From positions 51,557,661-51,621,660 of the forward strand of contig CM059189.1 in assembly GCA_030323885.1 (NCBI GenBank): DNA of 64,000 bases. The letters are read 5' to 3'. Positions within the stretch are counted from its first letter, which is position 1, and every line of letters starts with the position of its first letter. Below, one piece after another: positions 40,616 to 51,907 of this stretch. Under the pieces are notes generated by a model. It was not told where the DNA came from. It saw nothing but the letters and a program-made list of their open reading frames with translations, and did no database searches. The translations under genes were made by a program, and so were the position numbers. Source of the stretch: Branchipolynoe longqiensis (Eukaryota; Annelida; Polychaeta; Phyllodocida; Polynoidae).

Positions 40616-41025
40616 TCATACACATACATGCATACACATACATGCATATACATACATGCATACACGAACATGCATACATATACATGCATACACATACATA
40701 CACATACATACACATGCACACATACATACACATACATATACACGCATACATACACATACATACATATGCACATACATATGTGCATATATACACATACATG
40801 CATACACATACATGCATATACATACATGCATACATGAACATGCATACATATACATGCATACACATACATACATACACATGCACACACATACATACACATA
40901 CATATACACACATGCATATGCATACATACACATACATACACATACATATGCGCATACATATGCGCATACATACACAAACATGCACATACACATGTACATA
41001 AATACACGCACATGCACACACATTC
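40616..41025. repeat. CATACA microsatellite, block 2, with a ~175-bp internal duplication
   Basis: The less common word series CATGCATACACGAACATGC recurs as CATGCATACATGAACATGC about 175 bp later with the same neighbours, so the array has grown by segment duplication as well as slippage. Confidence 0.95.
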
Positions 41026-41085
41026 ACTTTTGTTTTTGTTTAATGACCCCCCAGCACAAAAAGTAGACGTCGGCAATTGGGGGCA

Positions 41086-41440
41086 CACACATGCACATTC
41101 ATCCACATACATACATATGCATACATACACACATATATACACATAAATACACATACATATACATACACATGCATACGTACACATACATACACATGCATAC
41201 ACATATATTCACATACATACAACCATACACGTGTGTACATAAAATGTGTATTCAGACACACAGTGATATACATAAATACAAGCATGCATAATATCTACAT
41301 TACATATACATGAATCTATATTTATACATAGACAGACAGACACACTTATATAAGACATGCATCCCCATGTGTATGTACATATTACGTACGTACAAGCATG
41401 TGCATAATAATTAATATACACACAGAGATACATACATGTA
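41086..41440. repeat. CATACA microsatellite, block 3 (degenerate)
   Basis: The same word family with more substitutions, separated from block 2 by about 60 bp of unique sequence. Confidence 0.9.
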
Positions 41441-41639
41441 TACATACTCAAATGCATTTATTACTAGTATTACACACAGCACATTGGGCTATATTATTGA
41501 GACAAATGCTAATACTAGTAATAGCACCACCACTTTCTGATAACTACCCTCATAATGGCTTGTCATTTGATGTGATTACAAAACAAAAAGTCTGTTGGTG
41601 CAAATTGATTTCCTACAAAAACACGGACACGGCATTGTG

Positions 41640-41894
41640 ATTCGGGAGGCAGAGGATTTACCCGGAACCGGATATTGGGAACTCAACGAGGCGTCTCCTA
41701 ACGCACACTGGCAGGTCACGTGACCTCATGCACGCCGGCAGGTCACGTGATACAACATCCCGCAAGGCGGCGGTCGGTGGTGGAACAGGAGCCTCGTGTT
41801 GAGGGAACTTCGAACCCGGGTCGGCGCCATTGTGGTGCTGGCGTCTCAACTATCCTGTTACATTTTTAACATGGCGTCTTCTCTGTGTCCAACA
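41640..41894. promoter_or_regulatory. CpG-rich segment with paired CACGTG boxes
   Basis: GGCAGGTCACGTGA occurs at about 41710 and 41736, each preceded by a related GCACACT/GCACGCC phrase (tandem duplication of ~26 bp). It is followed by GGCGCCATTGTGG and an ATGGCGTCTTCT start-like context at about 41872, which runs straight into a SINE. It could be a promoter with a lost first exon. Inference only. Confidence 0.3.
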
Positions 41895-42484
41895 GGGCGC
41901 CGTGGCCTAATCGGTAGAGCGCGGGCCTCGCTTGCGGGAGATCGGGAGTTCGCTTCTCAGTCCAGTCAAAGTAATGACTTTAAAATTGATACTTGTCGCT
42001 TCCTCGCCAGGCACTCAGTATTAGAACTGCATAGTCCGATGAAATATCAAATTTTCAAAACCAAACCAATTATTTAGATTTGATTTGACATATCTAACTT
42101 GGATACTGATGCACTTATTAAGCATTTGTTTCTGCATAGAAGGCAATACTGAGTCAATTTAACAGAACCTGTTACTGCAGAAGCCTATGGTGTCAGAGTA
42201 AAGTAGATACTAGTGATCGATCTAATATATTTATCTCAGAAAAATTACAGAAATTCTAAACCATCGGACTATGCAACTTTAATATGATAGGTGATGGAAT
42301 GGTTCGCTCAGTATCAGGATAATGTCACTGTGAGTGGGGTATCAGGTCATGGTGCTGGCAGCCTGATTTCCCAGTGGGGCAGCACTATAAAGTCACCATG
42401 AGCACACACTGTCACAAGTCAGGACTTGTCCTGATATGACCTTAGATGTTGCCTGGACATAACAATCCAAGAACCAACCAACCT
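41895..42484 (+). mobile_element. SINE-1, head type 1, split by MITE-A
   Basis: Head and start 41895-42020; body and tail 42284-42484. The MITE sits at a TTAA in the AGTATTAATATGATAGG part of the SINE. Confidence 0.9.
42021..42283 (-). mobile_element. MITE-A, copy 7, inside SINE-1
   Basis: Starts TTAGAACTGCATAGTCCGAT and ends GACTATGCAACTTTAA. About 80 bp shorter than intact copies (the AAAATTAATTT...CTCAAAAGGTAG part is deleted). The known SINE sequence gives the empty site, which fits duplication of TTAA or of TA. Confidence 0.85.
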
Positions 42485-42990
42485 TTGTTCAAACATATGC
42501 TATCGTTTACATACAGGGTAGGGTTCCTGCCCTATCACGCAATCACATTTAAGACATTTTTAATACCAATTTTCATTCAATTTAAGACCTATTTTTGCAG
42601 CAAATGTAATGTATGTATTTAATTAAAAGTGAGGTGATGCAATCTATAGATCTCTATATGGACGATCACTTCGCTGGCCAGTCTAGTCTGTGACATAACG
42701 GGTCTGCTACAGGCTTGCAGAATGGATCTTTTATTCAAAGATTTATAGGTGAGAAGGCACATACTTCTGGCAATATCATAGTGGCCAAATCCAGTATAAG
42801 ACCTTTTTAAGACCTTTCACAGAAAAGTTACCATATTTAAGACTTTTCAAGGCCTTGAAAATTGATTAATCAATTTAAGACTTTTTAAGGATCCGCGGGA
42901 ACCCTGATATAAATATTGAGAGACGATGAAATCTGAACTCGATCTCGTCTCAGCTGCTACGTTCACGAATGCCTTGTGTGTGTATCATTC
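42485..42990. other. No recognised gene; AAGACCTTT-rich DNA
   Basis: Repeated AAGACCTTTTTAAGACC-type words around 42800-42890. Possibly an old tandem repeat. Confidence 0.5.
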
Positions 42991-42992
42991 GC

Positions 42993-43217
42993 GTCTTTGT
43001 TGTTGCTTTACGTCCTGGCAACATCTAAGGTCACATTATCCTGATACTGTGCTGACAAGTCGTTATCGGAAATGTCCTATCCTATTAACGTTGAACGCCA
43101 GGCTAGGTAGTGACAAGTATCAATTTGATAAGTCATTGGTTTGACTCGGATGGGATTCCAACCCCCGACCTTCCACACGGGAAGACTGGACTCTGCCGTT
43201 TCGGCCACTGCTTCCGT
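42993..43217 (-). mobile_element. SINE-1, internally deleted
   Basis: Tail and head with the central body missing between CTAAGGTCA and CATTATCCTGATAC. Confidence 0.8.
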
Positions 43218-43310
43218 GTACGAGAACCCGATCTGGGTCAGCGAACCCGATCTGGGTCAGATAATCTAATCTAGGTCAGCACTCAGGTCATTTCGCTGGG
43301 GTCACGGGTA

Positions 43311-44200
43311 TAGACCCCTTTCAATGTTTATAAGCATTGTGTATGCGCGCGCAGCCAGGCTGCAGAACGAAGGCACACTGCCATTGAGTTTGCCGATACG
43401 CGCAGTGAAAAACGTCAGTTTTATTCAAAATTAATGGAAATTCAGAACCCTAACCTTATAAATTTAATATAATCTGTTTGTTAAACATGTTTTCTATATG
43501 TGTTCCAACATCGTTTGAACATCGCGTATGCGCACGCACCTTGGCTGCAGAACGAATGCACACTGCCATTGAGTTTGCCGGTACGCGCAGTGCAAAACGT
43601 TTATTTTATTCAAAATTAATAGAAATCCAGAACCCTAAACATATAACTTTAATATAATCTATTCGTTGAATATGTTTTCTATATGTGTTCCAAGCGGTTT
43701 GTATCTAGGTGGTGTGGTTTTAGAGATATTTAACTTTTTCTGTATGAAGATTGCTCACCGCCATTGACAATGCATTGAGTTTGCAGTACGCGCAGTGCAA
43801 AACGTCTATTTTATTCAAAATTAATAGAAATGCAGAACCCTAACCATATAAATTTAATATAATCTATTCGTTGAATATGTTTTCTATGTGTGCTCCAATC
43901 AGTTTCTGTCTAGGTGGTGTCGTTTTAGAGATGTTTAACTTTTTCTGTAGAAAGATTGCTCACGACCATTGACAATGCATTGAGTTTGCTGATATCCGCA
44001 CTGCAACACGTTGATTTTATTCAAAATTAATAGAAATGCAGAACCCTAACCTTATAAATTTAATATAATCTCTTCTTTGAATATTTTTCTATATGTGTTC
44101 CAATCAGTTTGTGTCTAGGTGGTGTGGTTTTAGAGATATTTAACATTTTCTCTATGAAGATTGCTCATAGCCATTGAGTTTGCAGTGTGACCAGATGTTG
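43311..44200. repeat. S205 tandem repeat, locus 1 (about four units)
   Basis: Units carry TTTTATTCAAAATTAATAGA, AACCCTAACCTTATAAATTT, TTTTAGAGATATTTAACTTT and GCCATTGACAATGCATTGAG in that order. Anchor spacing is about 186, 203 and 203 bp. The left edge is ACCCCTTTCAATGTTTA. Other loci: 51908-52450 and about 58690-59065. Just before it, ACCCGATCTGGGTCAGCG is itself duplicated (43226-43260). Confidence 0.85.
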
Positions 44201-44387
44201 TCCTGCAGCCAAGCAGCGCGCGCACTGACCTAAATACATGTGCTGACATCATATGAAATTGGTCTATAAAATTGGTTCACTGCATACCGAAACCTAAAGC
44301 AGTCTTCACTAGGGTATCCCAGCTGAGTGTAGTTTCATTTATCAGTTTTTATTATTATTATTATTATGATATATACAGTAGGTTCAT

Positions 44388-45105
44388 TGGTTGTTGGAGT
44401 TTTATGTCCTGACAACATCTACAGTCATATCAGGATGGGTCCCAACTTGTGACAGTGTTCCCTGGAAACCAGACTGCCAGGCATCATAATTCGTAGATAA
44501 AGGATTCACCCGGTACTCACAGTACACGGGTGAATACCAACCCTATATAAAAACGGTTGAAAATGCGGGGAAATGAAATGAGAGCCTAATTTCACAATCT
44601 AAGAAGCAACAATTATTCTTTACATATGTCTTATTATTTCCCCGCTACCTTTGAGTTGAAAAATATAATAAAATAGCTAGTTTAATACGATTTAAAACTG
44701 AAATCGACGGCGTTCTATGTCCGCCATCTTGTCTTTTTGCATTCTCTCCCATTTCACCAAATCTGTGCCAATATATATAGCCATTTGATCATGGAACCAC
44801 AGTTTCTACTTCCTGTTCCATACTAAAGCTATTTTCGCCCGTATTTACACTACGTTGTCATGTACTACAAGTACCGGGTGAATCTTTTTTCTACATAATT
44901 CGATTTTCCACTCAGTCACATTATCCTGACACTGAGCCAACCAGTCCATGCCCTATCCTAATAATGCCGAGCACCAGTCTAGGAAGCGACAAATACCAAT
45001 TTTTAAGCCATTGGTTTGACTCGACCAGGGTTCGAACCCACGACCCAACGGTCTACCAACACGGGAGACGAACGCTCTAACTCATTCGGCTATCCCGTCT
45101 GGTTC
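44388..45105 (-). mobile_element. SINE-1, head type 2, split by hAT-like MITE-E
   Basis: Tail part 44388-44493, head part 44895-45105 with A box complement CTCATTCGGCTATCCCGTC. Confidence 0.88.
44494..44894 (-). mobile_element. hAT-like MITE-E inside SINE-1
   Basis: 401 bp; TAGATAAAGGATTCACCC ... GGGTGAATCTTTTTTCTAC, flanked by perfect 8-bp repeats ATAATTCG (44486-44493, 44895-44902). The interior includes CCGCCATCTTGTCTTTTTGC, shared by all full copies. Confidence 0.9.
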
Positions 45106-45392
45106 CCTACGTTTGAAGGCCGGGTACCAGCCTGACCGCTTCACCGGGTACCCACGCCCACACTCACTTCGCGCTCAGACCCTGTGTTGACAACCCCCCC
45201 CCCCCCCCCCCCCCCACACACACACACGCACAATCCCGGACAAGTGCAAATTCCTCAATCCCCCCCCCCCCCCCCCCCACGTGATATTTGCAGCGTCCAC
45301 AATAAATCAAAATACTGTGAATAGTCTGCATTCCAAAGGCCGGGCTATCTATACACACACCCAGCAATGTGTCATATTTCTGTTTCAAGTAG

Positions 45393-45695
45393 TTGGTTCG
45401 TTGTTGGAATTTTACATCCTGGCAACATCTAAGGTCATATCAAGATGGATACTGACTTATGACAGTGCGCACTCATGGCGACTTTATTGTGCTGCCCCAC
45501 TGGAAGACCAGGCCACCAGCACCATGGCCTGATATCTGACTCAGTCACATTATCCTGTCAGTGAGCCAACCGGTCCTTGCCCTATCATAATAATGCCGAG
45601 CGCCAGGCTACTAAGTGACAGGTATCAATTTAGTAAGTTATTTGATTGACTCAACCGGGAATTTAACTCCCGCCTTCCGCATGGGAGGGCTGCGC
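45393..45695 (-). mobile_element. SINE-1, head truncated
   Basis: Tail GTTCGTTGTTGGAATTTTAC; the head ends at CCGCATGGGAGGGC. Preceded by two poly-C tracts with a CACACAC run (45190-45280). Confidence 0.85.
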
Positions 45696-46189
45696 GAATA
45701 CAATGAATATCTGGATATCTGCAGTATTTACGCTTAGTCTGCGATTTGGTGTAAGAAATAACGTTAATCTATTGGTTATAAGTTATTGATGCGAATACAT
45801 TATATTTGTAAGTTTGTAACTGGGAAAGTCACTTTCCTCAAACAGTCTCTGATCTCGAACTGCATTAAAGTTGTCCAAAATATATAAATCATCAAATCTT
45901 CTAAAGCAAAACAATATCTAAATTTGAACCGACATATCTGACTTATGTATTAGTGCACACAACAGGTTAATGCAAGGTTGTTTCTTTTAGTACAAAACCA
46001 GGATTAAGGGATCTTATTAATTAACATATTCAATTGATCAGCCACATCTGTTAGCTGTTGCTTTTCTTCTTCCTATTTTTTTGTAAAAATGTTTATTTTG
46101 CTGACTAGGTTCTTTTGACAGCGCTGAAGCACTGGTTTTCCAGCCATTTTCTATTCGGGATTATTCACACAAAATTGGTAAACACAACA

Positions 46190-46697
46190 TACAGTATAAC
46201 CCTGTTAAACCAAACTTGAAGGGACCCTAGAAATTTGTTTGGATTAACCAATCATTGGTTTAACCGAGCTTTGGCTTCGACTTTGACTTTGAGTCAGCGT
46301 GTATTGCACATGTAATATACAATGTATGTGGACACTTTGATTATTGTTTGTTATGTATATCCAGTACAACCCTGTTAAACCAGGCTGAGTTAAACCAACC
46401 GATCAGTTAATCCAAACTTCTTTTTGGTGGCCTGGCAAAATACTACCATTTATCATATAACAAATTTGGTGGGGTCTCAGGTGACCTTATAACCACATGA
46501 AAGTTTGGTTTAACCATACCGGAAGTGGCCTGGGTCCGACAATTTTGTTTGGATTAACCGATACTTTGGATTAACCGACTTTGGTTTAAGCTACTTTTTT
46601 ATATGATAAATGGAAGTATTTTGCCAGGCCGCCGAAAAAGTTTGGATTAACCGATCGTTTGGTTTAACCGAGCTTGGTTTAATGGGATTATACTGTA
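46190..46697. mobile_element. pogo/Tigger-like MITE with a related element nested in it
   Basis: ACAGTATAACCCTGTTAAAC at the left is inverted as GTTTAATGGGATTATACTGT at the right. A second CAGTACAACCCTGTTAAACC at about 46363 and TTTGGTTTAAGC at about 46590 mark an inner copy. CAGT...ACTG ends with TA are typical of pogo/Tigger MITEs. Confidence 0.75.
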
Positions 46698-46859
46698 TTC
46701 GTATTAAGATTAACGTGAGCTAAACACTAGCTGTTAAATAAACAATTTGCAGCATTTAACAGAACAGATTTCTGTTAGTCACCTACAAGTAGCACAACAG
46801 TATGGCAGCACGAATGTTGTGTGACTACATCAATATCAAATGGATCAATGTGAGTATTG

Positions 46860-47500
46860 TCATCATCATCATCATACTGTCGGTTGCGATGCGACAAAGA
46901 CTGCTTTCATTACTTGACTGCCGCTCTCCATTTAGCTCTCTGCTGTGAGAGTGATATCCATGAGTCGGTTTTAATGTCTCTCAGCTTCAGGTTTCTCTTG
47001 ATGGTATCCTTGAACCGGAGATGAGGGCGCAGTCTCTTTCTGTAACCAGAAGACAGTTGAGAATAGAGGATCTGCTTTGGTAGCCTGTCTGATGACATCC
47101 TCTTGAGGTGCCCAGACCCACCGGAGATTCTTTTTGATCAGAAGATCTTCCATAGAGGGCAGCCCCATTCGTTCGAGTATTTCCTTATTTGTCACTTTGT
47201 CCTTCCAGGTTAGCCTCATGATTGAACGCAGATGTCGCATCATGAAGGCATGCAGCTTTTTCACCTGTCGTCTGTACACTGTCCATGCCTCGGCTCCGTA
47301 TAGTAGGGTGGATAGCACGATTGCACGGTAGATCTTGCCTTTGACCCGCATGGACACATGGTGGTTGTTCTAGAGTCTCTGGCGTAGTCGGCTGAAAGAT
47401 GCGCTAGGCTTGGCCATCCTCCTCTGTATTTCAGCATCAATGCGGTCATCACTTGATGATGACGGTATTGTCATGGCATTTAAAATATGTGCAGAAATTA
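46860..47500 (-). pseudogene. LINE ORF2 C-terminal fragment with (ATG)n 3' tail
   Basis: The minus strand reads RIDAEIQRRMAKPSASFSRL, then RVKGKIYRAIVLSTLLYGAE, AWTVYRRQVKKLHAF and EILERMGLPSMEDLLIKKNL, and in another frame SDRLPKQILYSQLSSGYRKR. This is the conserved C-terminal region of endonuclease-RT LINEs. A stop and a frame change (near 47095) disable it. The (CAT)n at 46859-46876 is the simple-repeat 3' tail. Confidence 0.85.
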
Positions 47501-47641
47501 TATTCTGTATTGATTTAGAGTTACAGGTAAAGTTAAATTTAAATATAGAACATGGAATGGGTAGCTTAGCCATTCAGTTGGAGTTAGATAAGGAATATTC
47601 CAGTTGGCTAGGAATATTCTAGTTTTTACCTGATCGTGGTA

Positions 47642-48437
47642 AAGGCCCTGTCACATTACGGCGTATGGCGGGGGCGTATTGAAAACCTACGTAAGTCCTG
47701 CGAATGCCGGCCTATGATGACCTTTGGTGACCTATCGGGTGTTTTTTAGCGTATGTGTAACGTATGAGGAGCGTACGTGGAGCGTACGAGTAGCGTATGA
47801 GAGCGTATGAGAGCGTACTGTGACATTTTTTGACAGTTTTGATTGGCATATGGAACCTATGCGTAGCGTATGCGTAGCGTATGCATAGCGTATGCATAGC
47901 GTATGGCGGCGTATGAGTCAATATCGATGTCGAGACCTATGGCATACGCTTTGAATACGCTGTGCATACGCTGTACATACGCTGTGCATACGCTAGGAGT
48001 ACGCTCCCATACGTAACTCGTAGGCTATGCGTACGCTACATACGCTAGAGATACGCCGGTGAAGCAAGTTGAGCGTATGCGTAACCTACGCCGGCGCACC
48101 CCTAGCGTACGAGGAGCGTACACCGGCGTACGAGGAGCGTACACCGGCGTACGAGGAGCGCACACCGGCGTATGAGTAGCGTATGAACCATACGCTCCCA
48201 TAGGTCGAGATTTTTTGAGCATGCACAAAAAAATTTGGACGGACGGACGGGAGAAAGCGTATGGCGGCGTACAACGGCATACGCCGGCATAGGCCGGCAC
48301 ATGACGGCCTATGAGTAGCGTATGAGTAGCGTATGAGTAGCGTATGAGTAGCGTATACGGCGTATGCCGACGTATATGACGTAACGCCGCTACGCCGCCA
48401 TACGCTCCCGCCATACGCCGTAATGTGACAGGGCCTT
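47642..48437. mobile_element. Foldback MITE-L with (GCGTATG)n-like interior
   Basis: AAGGCCCTGTCACATTACGG ... CCGTAATGTGACAGGGCCTT, flanked by TA. About 800 bp. The interior is almost wholly made of GCGTATGCGTA, GAGTAGCGTATG and their complements, in mostly one polarity on each side of the middle (near 47950-48000). Confidence 0.88.
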
Positions 48438-48989
48438 TAGTGATGTGAGTTTGTTATTTGCAGTTTGCTGTTTTAGTATTGATAGTCAGTTATCAGCAAT
48501 ATCAGTCCCGCTGTTGGGGTGGGGTTGTTAGTAACACAGTGAACCAGCTGTGGCCAGTGAAGCAATGGGACAGGCCCAGCCGCTTAGTGCATTTGGTTTT
48601 TAAATATTATATATGGACTGTCACCGTCATTTGTGACTGGTTAGCTGGAATTAATGGAGGAGCGGCAACACATAATGGGGAGAACTGAGACCAAGGGTTT
48701 CGTGGCCAGCCACGTATGGTTTAGTGGTGCCATGGGACATGTTTTACTGTGGCTCTGTAAGGGCTTGTTTTTCTCCAAAGCCAGATCCAGCATTAAAGTG
48801 TTCAACCCATCCTCCTGTTGTTTCTCTTCTTGATATAAATGTAGCCTGACTTTATATCATTATGGTCTGTTGTTGGCAGATTTGTTGATTGATGTGATGC
48901 ATAGCGTATTATGCGAGTATAAAGATGCGTAACGGAATATTACTATTATTATTGTTATCCTCCGTACAACACTAACTAGGGCAGCGTTT

Positions 48990-49235
48990 TCACTCATGTA
49001 GCTCCTCATCTTCCCAATTGTAGTCATTTTAAGTGTTAATGATTGAGTTAGTCTAGCCAGTTGTTGATTTCCATTTAAGGTAGAATCAATCACTGTTCCC
49101 AAATTCCTGTATGCGCTTTCTTCCTTAATTTGGTTTCCACAAATAGGCAGTGTAATGGGTTGTGCTCTTGCCTTCCTTCCTTTGGCACCATAAATTACTA
49201 ATTCAGTTTTATTGGTGTTAAGGGATAGTTTGTTT
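48990..49235 (-). pseudogene. LINE reverse transcriptase fragment
   Basis: One minus-strand frame reads KLSLNTNKTELVIYGAKGRK, then GNQIKEESAYRNLGTVIDST and LNGNQQLARLTQSL. LSLNxxKTxxxxF and LGxxID are palm/thumb landmarks of jockey/CR1-type LINEs. No other part of this element is present. Confidence 0.75.
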
Positions 49236-49263
49236 TGACTACATCAGAGATTAACCCTGATCA

Positions 49264-49493
49264 GGGTAGGACAATAAGGATTGCCCGGTTGCCCAGGGAA
49301 CCTAGTTTACTCGGTCGGGCAGGTGAAGTTCCCCGTGACCTGCCCAAATGGGCAAGTCATTGTTTTTCTGATCTGCAGTTTCAATTACCTGACTTGGGTT
49401 TGGGCAAATAGTTTTGCCACTCGGGCAAGTAGGAAATTCAGTCATTTGCCCGATCGGGCAAGTGGGAAAAGAAGTTACTGTCCTACCCTGCCG
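49264..49493. mobile_element. Small MITE-G with GGGCAAGT repeats
   Basis: The ends CAGGGTAGGACAATAA and TACTGTCCTACCCTG are inverted. The interior carries repeated TGCCCGA/TCGGGCAAGT words. No coding. Confidence 0.7.
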
Positions 49494-49917
49494 ATTAACA
49501 CTGTTCCAACCCGACCTGCTGCTATTTGGAGATCTCAGTTGTGTACAGTGAGTCCTCCATTACCTGCTAATATTGTGAATTAAGTAACTGTTGCATCCTC
49601 CGATACTTGGGGTACGTCATTTATAAAGATTGAAAACAGACGGAGACCCACAGTTAAACCCTGTAGAACTCCATTTTTTCCAGTCCTGATAGCTGACTCA
49701 TTGCTGTTAAAGTTGCTCTATTAGTTTGTAGAGCTTTATTTGGGTGTAAATGAAGGAAGATCACCCCAATGGGGGATGTCAATCAAATGGATAAATAAAT
49801 CAAATTCAAAAGGAAAGGTTTGGAATATCACAGAGAGGTACACGTTGATTAATTAGCAGGTTGCATCTATTTTGTGTATATCCTGTTTCAAATTGCATTT
49901 CTATTTCCCAGCTCCTG
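49494..49917. other. No recognised feature
   Basis: AT-rich DNA; possibly the continuation of the LINE flank. No exon or repeat family recognised. Confidence 0.5.
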
Positions 49918-49918
49918 T

Positions 49919-50266
49919 AGCCCTAGTTACAGTGTGGCTTGTGACCACTGGCGACAACTTTCCAACCACTTTATCACCACTGGTGACCACTTTGTGATCA
50001 CTTTCTAACCACTTTGCAACCAAAAGGCTGACTGGTCGGAGAGTGATCCTGACCAGTCGGAAGAGCTGAGAATGGTCGGCAACCTCCGGACGACCGTTTT
50101 GGTCACAAGGAGGTTTTTGGTGCAGCACCTGCAATCTTCTTGCAACCAACCTGGAGATCACCGACCGATCGCTGACCATTGTTTTTCCAGCCTTTTTTTT
50201 TGCTTTGGTCACAAGGTCACCGGTTTTTGGTCACAAAGTGGTCGCAAGCCATAGTGTGACTGAGGC
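49919..50266. mobile_element. Foldback MITE-H
   Basis: GCCCTAGTTACAGTGTGGCT and TGTGACCACT at the left mirror AGTGGTCGCAAGCCATAGTG and TGACTGAGGCC at the right. The interior repeats TGACCACTTT and its complement. Confidence 0.75.
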
Positions 50267-50559
50267 CTTGGACTAAGTTAGAGAGTAGGGTGGGGCTCTA
50301 CATGACGCAAACAAACCGTGGCCAACTTGGCCGCACCCCAATGGTGCTTTCACCGATGCTAATACTAATGCTAATGCTACCGGGTAAATACATGCATACA
50401 TGTATGCGTGCACATTGACTGAACTGACTCAGACGCGAGCTGGGGGTAGGGGGAGCATTCATTGTATGAAGAAGCAGACGCCCCATATTCATGTTAGCAT
50501 TGTGCTGGTGCACCTGTGCCATTAATAATGGGGTTACAGGACGTGGGCCCAGCGGACAG

Positions 50560-50672
50560 GGCATGGCATGGCAGGGAATGGCAGGGCATGGCAGGGCATG
50601 GCAGGGCATGGCAGGGCATGGCATGGCATGGCATGGCAGGGCAGGGCAGGGCAGGGCAGGGCAGGGCAAGGC
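50560..50672. repeat. GGCAT/GGGCA pentanucleotide minisatellite, left part
   Basis: GGCATGGCAGG units pass to pure GGGCA. Interrupted at 50673 by MITE-E. Confidence 0.93.
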
Positions 50673-51086
50673 ATAGATAAAAGATTCACCCCGTACTTCC
50701 AGTGCAGGGGTGAAAATCAACCCATTAGAAAAGCTGGCGAAAATTTCGACATGCTGGGTTAATTAACTTAGCTGGTAAATTCTTTAAGAAGCACAATATA
50801 TTCTTTATGTACGCTTTCATAATCACCCGCTACTTTTGAGTTGGAAAATATAATAAAACATATACTTTAATACAATTTAAAAGTGAAATCGACAGCGTTC
50901 TCTGGCCGCCATCTTGTCTTTTTGCATTCTCTCCCAGTTCACCAACTCTGTGTTGATATAAGTAACCATTTGACACTGGTGCCAGGCATTCTACTTCCCG
51001 TTCCAAACTAAAGCTATTTTCGCCCGTATTTAAACTACATTGTTGTTCACCCCTGTACTGTAAGTATGGGGTGAATCTTGTATCTA
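50673..51086 (+). mobile_element. hAT-like MITE-E inside the GGGCA minisatellite
   Basis: ATAGATAAAAGATTCACCCC ... GGGTGAATCTTGTATCTA, 414 bp. Flanking octamers GGCAAGGC and GGCAGGGC differ at one base, as expected in an array that mutates by slippage. Confidence 0.88.
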
Positions 51087-51190
51087 GGCAGGGCAGGGCA
51101 GGGCAGGGCAGGGCAGGGCAGGGCAGAGCAGGGCAGGGCAGGGCAGGGCAGGGCAGGGCAGGGCAGGGCAGGGCAGGACAGGGCAGGGCG
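51087..51190. repeat. GGGCA minisatellite, right part
   Basis: About 20 units of GGGCA with rare variants (GAGCA, GGACA). Confidence 0.93.
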
Positions 51191-51379
51191 CTGTCAGCTC
51201 TACGGTCCATGCGCGAACATTAGACGGCGGTTCATTGTGCGTGATGCGTGACGGCGCCATGACTCAGCAGTTCCATGCCAGCTCTTCTTGATATTGATTG
51301 GTGGACATTCTGAGAACTGGACGGAGACAAGCGTGTGCGTCGCTGGGTGGCCACCGGACGCAGTATCACGATTAGGATA

Positions 51380-51603
51380 ACCAGACGGGATGGCCGAATG
51401 AGTTGAGCGTCCGTCTCCCATTCTGGTAGATCGTGGGCTCGTGGGTTCGAACACTGGTCGAGTCAAACATATGACTTAAAAAGTGATACTTGTCGCTTCC
51501 GATCCTGGCACTCGGCATTATTAGGGTAGGGTGAGGAGCGGTGGAATGAGGAAGACAAATCGTCCATGATTGAAAGTTCCCCTGCTTAATCAAACTAATC
51601 AAA
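51380..51603 (+). mobile_element. SINE-1 variant with short alternative tail, head type 2
   Basis: Head GGGATGGCCGAATGAGTTGA, then to TAGGGTAGGGTGAGGAGCGG and the alternative GTGGAATGAGGAAGACAAAT tail. Same structure as 8753-8957. Confidence 0.8.
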
Positions 51604-51624
51604 TTTTTTTTTTAAACGGTGACT

Positions 51625-51775
51625 TTGTGCGAATCGGGTCGTGGTGCTGGCGGCCTGATTTCCCAGTGAGGCAGCACTATAAAGTCGCCATGATTGCGCA
51701 CTGCAACAAGTCGGAACCTGTCCTGATATGACCTTCAGTGTTGCCAGGATGTAAAGCTCCAACAATCAACCAGCC
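51625..51775 (+). mobile_element. SINE-1 3' half fragment
   Basis: GGTCGTGGTGCTGGCGGCC to TAAAGCTCCAACAATC. Confidence 0.8.
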
Positions 51776-51814
51776 ACACTGGCTCTTCTTGATATTGATT
51801 GGCGGATTGGCTGG

Positions 51815-51905
51815 ATGGTTGTTGGAGTTTTACGTCCTGAAAACATCTAAGGTAATATCAGTACGGATACCAACATGTGACCATGTGCACTCATGGCGAC
51901 TTATA
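51815..51905 (-). mobile_element. SINE-1 tail fragment, inverted to the previous copy
   Basis: GGTTGTTGGAGTTTTACGTC to ACTCATGGCGACTTATATA, then the S205 left edge begins. Insertion of S205 into a SINE would explain the cut. Confidence 0.75.
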
Positions 51906-51907
51906 TA

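Noticed and set aside
40516..41202. A 228-residue minus-strand cysteine-rich secreted protein or toxin-like peptide
   Set aside because: The cysteine periodicity comes from TGTATG repeats; no signal peptide or cysteine framework is present.
39782..41313. Many 70-230 codon open frames in the CATACA arrays
   Set aside because: His/Thr/Ile or Cys/Met/Val repeats in every frame and both strands are a compositional effect of the microsatellite.
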